Shown: one piece after another, positions 60,677 to 64,000 of the stretch
Position numbering within the stretch: the first letter of the stretch is position 1
Layout of the letters: the number at the start of each line of letters is the position of its first letter
From: an uncultured Clostridia bacterium
Lineage (GTDB): Bacteria; Bacillota; Clostridia; TANB77; CAG-508
DNA: 64,000 bases
NCBI GenBank assembly: GCA_948896235.1
Contig: CAQUUC010000001.1
Span: 186,001 to 250,000, forward strand
Reading direction: 5' to 3'
Notes under the pieces: model-generated
The model's database searches: none
The model's input: only the letters and a program-made list of their open reading frames with translations
Told to the model about the DNA's origin: nothing
Translations under genes and position numbers: made by a program

Positions 60677-61540
60677 ATGATAGATTTTGAGCTATATAGA
60701 ATTTTTGTTGCTGTTGCTGAAGAAGAAAATATAACAAAGGCAAGTGACAAATTAAACATTTCTCAACCTGCAATTACAAAACAAATAAAAAATTTGGAAA
60801 ATCAATTGTCAGTTAAGTTATTTGAAAGAAAAAATAAAGGAGTAGCTTTAACTCAATATGGAAAAGATTTATATGAAAAATTAAGGAATCCAATTGAAGA
60901 ACTTAATATAATAGATGGACAAATTGGTAAAGAAAGATGTATAAATATTGGTACACATAATCATATGGGAAGCTGCATTTTTGGAGATGTCATAAACCAT
61001 TATTGTTTAAAATATCCAAATGTTAACCTGAATTTAATATGTGAAGAAACACCAGAAATGATGAGAAAACTAAAAAATAAAGAATTAGACATAGTATTTT
61101 CAAAAAAAGATAATACAGATATAGATGATAGCATTCAATATATTAAGTTAGGATATTTGCATGATGTAATTATTGCAAGCAATGAATCAATATTTGCTGT
61201 ACAAAAATTAACACTTGAAAATATAGAAGATCAAATTATATATGTGCCAAGAAAGTATGCTCAATCTGTATACAGAATAAAAGAATTAACGGCTGGAAAA
61301 AAATTAAAATTAAAAAACAGTAGTTATAAAACAATTTTAGAACTTGCGAGTTCAGGTAAGGCTTTAGGATTAATAACAAGAGAATATATAGAGAAAAATG
61401 ATTATGAAAAATTTAATTTAGTAGAAGTAAAAACATCAATTGAACTTGGAAAAGTAGAATTTGGTATTTATATGAATTCCACAAAATTCAAAGAATTGAA
61501 TAATTTAATTAAATTAATAGAAGAATATTTTAGTAAATGA
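60677..61540 (+). CDS. LysR-family transcriptional regulator
   Basis: 287 aa. The N-terminal winged helix (IFVAVAEEENITKASDKLNISQPAITKQIKNLE) is diagnostic; the C-terminal effector domain starts near residue 85. It lies upstream of ridA on the same strand, 76 bases apart, and may control it. Confidence 0.93.
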   Translation: MIDFELYRIFVAVAEEENITKASDKLNISQPAITKQIKNLENQLSVKLFERKNKGVALTQYGKDLYEKLRNPIEELNIIDGQIGKERCINIGTHNHMGSCIFGDVINHYCLKYPNVNLNLICEETPEMMRKLKNKELDIVFSKKDNTDIDDSIQYIKLGYLHDVIIASNESIFAVQKLTLENIEDQIIYVPRKYAQSVYRIKELTAGKKLKLKNSSYKTILELASSGKALGLITREYIEKNDYEKFNLVEVKTSIELGKVEFGIYMNSTKFKELNNLIKLIEEYFSK

Positions 61541-61616
61541 TAATATTTTTGTTTAATTGTTGTTGTTATAAATTTTTTGTATTATAATAAAAAAGTAAAT
61601 AAAAAGGAGTAATAAA

Positions 61617-62015
61617 ATGAAAATTGAGAATATAAAACCAGAAGGATATGTAATGAAAGGTGTTTATACACCAGCCAAAAAAATTGATTTAGGCGATTCT
61701 TATCTAATTTTTGTTTCTGGAGTTCAAGCTCCAGCAGGAGAAGTTAACGAAGTTATAACTGAAGATATAGCAGAACAAACAAAACTAGTATTTGAAGAGA
61801 TTAATGATATCTTAAAACAAGCAGGAGCAACTTTAGATAATGTTGTTAAAGCTGTTATATACTTAAAAGATATTAATGATTTTAAAGTAGTATCTCCTAT
61901 TAGAGCGGAATATTTTAAAAATTCAATGCCTGTTTCTACTATGGTAGAAGTTAATGGGTTTGTAAGAAGTGGTTCTAAAATTGAAATAGAGGTAACTGCA
62001 ATATTAAAAAAATAA
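61617..62015 (+). CDS. ridA: RidA/YjgF-family protein (reactive enamine/imine deaminase)
   Basis: 132 aa. YLIFVSGVQAPAGEV, FEEINDILKQAGATLDNVVKAVIYLKDIND, PVSTMVEV and a C-terminal KIEIEVTAI match RidA. The conserved Arg that follows Val/Ala-P-x-x in canonical RidA (P-x-R) is not obvious (R-A-E-Y-F is present upstream), so deaminase activity is uncertain. Start behind AAAGGAG. Confidence 0.88.
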   Translation: MKIENIKPEGYVMKGVYTPAKKIDLGDSYLIFVSGVQAPAGEVNEVITEDIAEQTKLVFEEINDILKQAGATLDNVVKAVIYLKDINDFKVVSPIRAEYFKNSMPVSTMVEVNGFVRSGSKIEIEVTAILKK

Positions 62016-62046
62016 AATTTATTTACAGTAAAATATAGGAGAAAAA

Positions 62047-62478
62047 ATGAAGGAAAGATATAAGTTTATATGTGCTGTTTACTTATTACTAATGAAAGAA
62101 AATAAAATACTATTATTAAAACGAGCAAATACTGGTTATGAAGATGGAAACTATAGTTTAGTGGCGGGGCATATGGATGGAAATGAAACAATTAAGCAAT
62201 CGATGATTAGAGAAGCTAAAGAAGAAGCGGGAATAACAATAGAAGAAGAAAATATAGAAATAGCAACATTTTTACATAGAAAAACAGATCCAGAAAGATT
62301 AGATTTTTTCTTAAAGTGTGATAAATGGAGTGGGGAAGTTATTAATAAAGAACCAAATAAATGTAGTGAATTAAATTGGTATGATATTAGTAATTTACCT
62401 AGCAATATAATTCCATATGTTAAAAAAGCTATAGAGAATTACCAAAACAACATTATGTTTGACAATTTTGGTTGGTAA
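62047..62478 (+). CDS. Nudix hydrolase
   Basis: 143 aa with a complete Nudix box: G-H-M-D-G-N-E-T-I-K-Q-S-M-I-R-E-A-K-E-E at about residues 42-61, followed by AGI. It probably hydrolyses a nucleoside diphosphate derivative; the substrate is unknown. ATG 62047 follows TAGGAG. It is 31 bases after ridA. Confidence 0.93.
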   Translation: MKERYKFICAVYLLLMKENKILLLKRANTGYEDGNYSLVAGHMDGNETIKQSMIREAKEEAGITIEEENIEIATFLHRKTDPERLDFFLKCDKWSGEVINKEPNKCSELNWYDISNLPSNIIPYVKKAIENYQNNIMFDNFGW

Positions 62479-62486
62479 CCAAAATA

Positions 62487-62527
62487 GATGCTGATATAAG
62501 GCAGATGCTAAATGTCAGCATTTTTTA
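62487..62527 (+). terminator. terminator after the Nudix gene
   Basis: TGCTGA pairs with TCAGCA around an imperfect middle, then T6. Confidence 0.75.
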
Positions 62528-62576
62528 TTAAATCTTAAGCATATTATAATAATATAGTTTGATGGAGGTAAATGTT

Positions 62577-63662
62577 ATGAGAGCTACGGTTATGGAAGTT
62601 GATTTAAACGCATTTAGATATAATATAAATAGTATAAAACAAAAGATTGGAAATGGTATTGAGATAATGCCAATTATAAAAGCAAATGCTTATGGAACAT
62701 ATATAAATACTAGATTAGATATATTAGAAGAATTTAATATTGTAGCGGTAGCAACTGTAGATGAAGGGGTTTTTATAAGAAAATTAGGTTATACAAAAGA
62801 TATCTTTATATTAAACCAACCATATATAACAGAGATAGACGACATAATGGAGAACAATTTAATTGTTGGGATAAGTTCAAATAACTTCTTAAAAGCATTA
62901 GGAAATGATGAAAGAGAGGTAAAAGTTCATATTGAAATAGGTACTGGAATGGGAAGAACAGGAATACGACCAAGTAGGATAGAAGAGTATGTAAAAGAAG
63001 TAGGACAATACAACAATATAATAATAGATGGTATATATACTCATTTATCTTCACCAGATATAGATGAAGAGTATACAAATAAACAGCTGGATTCATTTGA
63101 AAAAGCAGTAAATTATTGCAAAGAAAATTTAAGCCAAATAAGATATATTCATGCTTCAGCATCAAATGCAATTTTAAATTTCGATGAAGCAAAATACAAT
63201 TTAGTTAGACCAGGAATTATTATTTATGGATATGAATCTTCAAAAGGGGTATTAGAAAAGATACATTTAAAACCAGTATGTAAACTAAAATCAAAGATAA
63301 TACTACTTAAAACTGTAAAAGAAGGTACAAGTATTGGATATGGCAGAAGTTATATAACTAAAAGAGAAACAAAAGTAGCAACAATACCAATAGGATATGC
63401 AGATGGTTTTAAAAGATGTTTATCAAATGATTGGTATGTGTATATAAATGGAAATAAATGTCCTATAATAGGTAATATTTGTATGGATAGTTTTATGGCA
63501 GATGTAACTGAAATAGAAAATGTTAATGAAGGCGATGAAGTAATTATATGGGATAATGAGAATATAAAACTAGAAGAAATTGCACAAAAATGTGATACTA
63601 TAAATTACGAAATAATGAGTACAATATCTAGCAGAGTTCCAAGATACTTTGTAGGTGATTAA
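62577..63662 (+). CDS. alr: Alanine racemase
   Basis: Alr is a PLP enzyme supplying D-alanine for peptidoglycan or spore physiology. The PLP Lys lies in IIKANAYG (about residue 35), and the catalytic Tyr in SIGYGRSY (about 253-260). GMGRTGIRP, VRPGIIIYG and CMDSFMADVT are also present. 361 aa from ATG 62577, nine bases after GGAGG; the in-frame ATG at 62559 precedes the RBS. Confidence 0.93.
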   Translation: MRATVMEVDLNAFRYNINSIKQKIGNGIEIMPIIKANAYGTYINTRLDILEEFNIVAVATVDEGVFIRKLGYTKDIFILNQPYITEIDDIMENNLIVGISSNNFLKALGNDEREVKVHIEIGTGMGRTGIRPSRIEEYVKEVGQYNNIIIDGIYTHLSSPDIDEEYTNKQLDSFEKAVNYCKENLSQIRYIHASASNAILNFDEAKYNLVRPGIIIYGYESSKGVLEKIHLKPVCKLKSKIILLKTVKEGTSIGYGRSYITKRETKVATIPIGYADGFKRCLSNDWYVYINGNKCPIIGNICMDSFMADVTEIENVNEGDEVIIWDNENIKLEEIAQKCDTINYEIMSTISSRVPRYFVGD

Positions 63663-63681
63663 ATAGAGACAATAAACAATT

Positions 63682-63716
63682 AATTAGGTATTAAATTAAT
63701 TTTAATACCTAATTTT
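63682..63716 (+). terminator. terminator after alr
   Basis: AATTAGGTATTAAA pairs with TTTAATACCTAATT. Confidence 0.85.
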
Positions 63717-63782
63717 ATTATATAATAAAATTAAACATAAAAAGATATAAAGATATAAAGTAAAGACAATATTTAACTCTTG

Positions 63783-63791
63783 TGTTATAAT
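63783..63791 (+). promoter_or_regulatory. extended -10 promoter element
   Basis: TGTTATAAT is an extended -10 box. The -35 region (AAGACA, 17 bases upstream of the hexamer) is weak. It lies 41 bases before the last gene. Confidence 0.5.
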
Positions 63792-63831
63792 GATGTAAAT
63801 TTATAAAGAATAAAAAGGATAGGGGGACATT

Positions 63832-64000
63832 ATGAAATATATTAATTCGAAGAAAATTGATAATATAAAATTAACAAAAGATAATTTTTATATTTTGATT
63901 GATTTTGATAGAACATTAACAAAAGGAAATAGTATAAGTGGATGGAGAGTATTGTATTATTCGGGTTTATTGGGTGATGATTTTACTAAGGAATATGATA
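63832..64000 (+). CDS. HAD-superfamily phosphatase-like protein, 3' end outside window
   Basis: Only the first 56 codons are present. LIDFDRTLTKGNSISGW is a HAD motif I with the nucleophilic Asp (D-F-D-x-T-L-T), similar to UMPH-1-type 5'-nucleotidases. ATG 63832 follows AGGGGG. Family assignment beyond HAD is tentative. Confidence 0.65.
   Translation, partial: MKYINSKKIDNIKLTKDNFYILIDFDRTLTKGNSISGWRVLYYSGLLGDDFTKEYD

Overview
The window is about 30% G+C by eye and reads as an anaerobic, endospore-forming Bacillota (Clostridia-like, probably an uncultured gut lineage). The evidence is a complete spoIIIAA-AH operon, HrcA with CIRCE-type operators, AGGAGG-type ribosome binding sites, AGA/GGA-dominated codon use, a cohesin/dockerin pair with an LPxTG anchor, and GGGtGRT-family and RNHCP proteins. 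It is ordinary chromosome, densely packed, with a few accessory patches.

Layout. 1-2000: two hypothetical genes and a YebC-type regulator. 2134-7585: spoIIIA operon. 7627-8385: a GC-rich, foreign-looking dapB on the minus strand. 8616-14488: a DUF1287 protein, then a large secreted dockerin protein and a cell-wall-anchored cohesin protein. 14632-18344: priA-def-fmt. 18444-20862: tRNA-Thr(CGU) followed by a decayed dinD and small unknown genes. 20900-22889: uracil permease and uracil phosphoribosyltransferase. 22971-28254: CIRCE-hrcA-grpE-dnaK-(unknown)-dnaJ. 28588-34641: glycolytic cluster gap-pgk-(Nudix)-tpiA-(Uma2)-gpmI. 35723-37435: Fe-S scaffold-like and GGGtGRT proteins. 39088-43265: a membrane-tailed ECF-like sigma factor with a partner, then a padR-pspC-HAAS-DUF4097 envelope operon. 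43961-46251: cation antiporter and GH25 lysozyme. 46254-47094: REP-like repeats around a small ORF. 47050-55287: RluA synthase, transporters, nucleoside kinase, RNHCP, U32 peptidase and a Cys/Gly-rich peptide. 55403-59561: DUF1980-like protein, a RelB/YoeB module and secA. 60677-64000: LysR, RidA, Nudix, alanine racemase and a partial HAD phosphatase.

Main observation. Ten otherwise intact genes are each broken by one to four apparent +1 frameshifts, 15 in total. Every break has the same form: a zero-frame CGG codon where the protein resumes if the C is skipped and the overlapping GGN is read as glycine. The genes are spoIIIAA, spoIIIAB, spoIIIAE (four sites), spoIIIAG (two), priA, an unknown gene at 19800 (two), hrcA, the sigma-factor partner at 40013, an RluA synthase and a U32 peptidase. 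Sites lie on both strands. Several of the restored glycines fall in invariant motifs, including the P-loops of SpoIIIAA and PriA. Apart from these I found only seven zero-frame CGG codons in six ORFs. Five of those six ORFs are GC-richer or otherwise atypical; the sixth, the Nudix gene at 31055, is not. Chaperone, glycolytic and secA genes have none. The simplest biological reading is that CGG has no efficient cognate tRNA in this organism and CGGN is decoded as glycine by +1 slippage or by a four-base-reading tRNA. A systematic sequencing artefact is the main alternative. Tests are given in the findings.

All frames, motifs and counts were read by eye from the sequence. No database search, structure prediction or codon tally was run.
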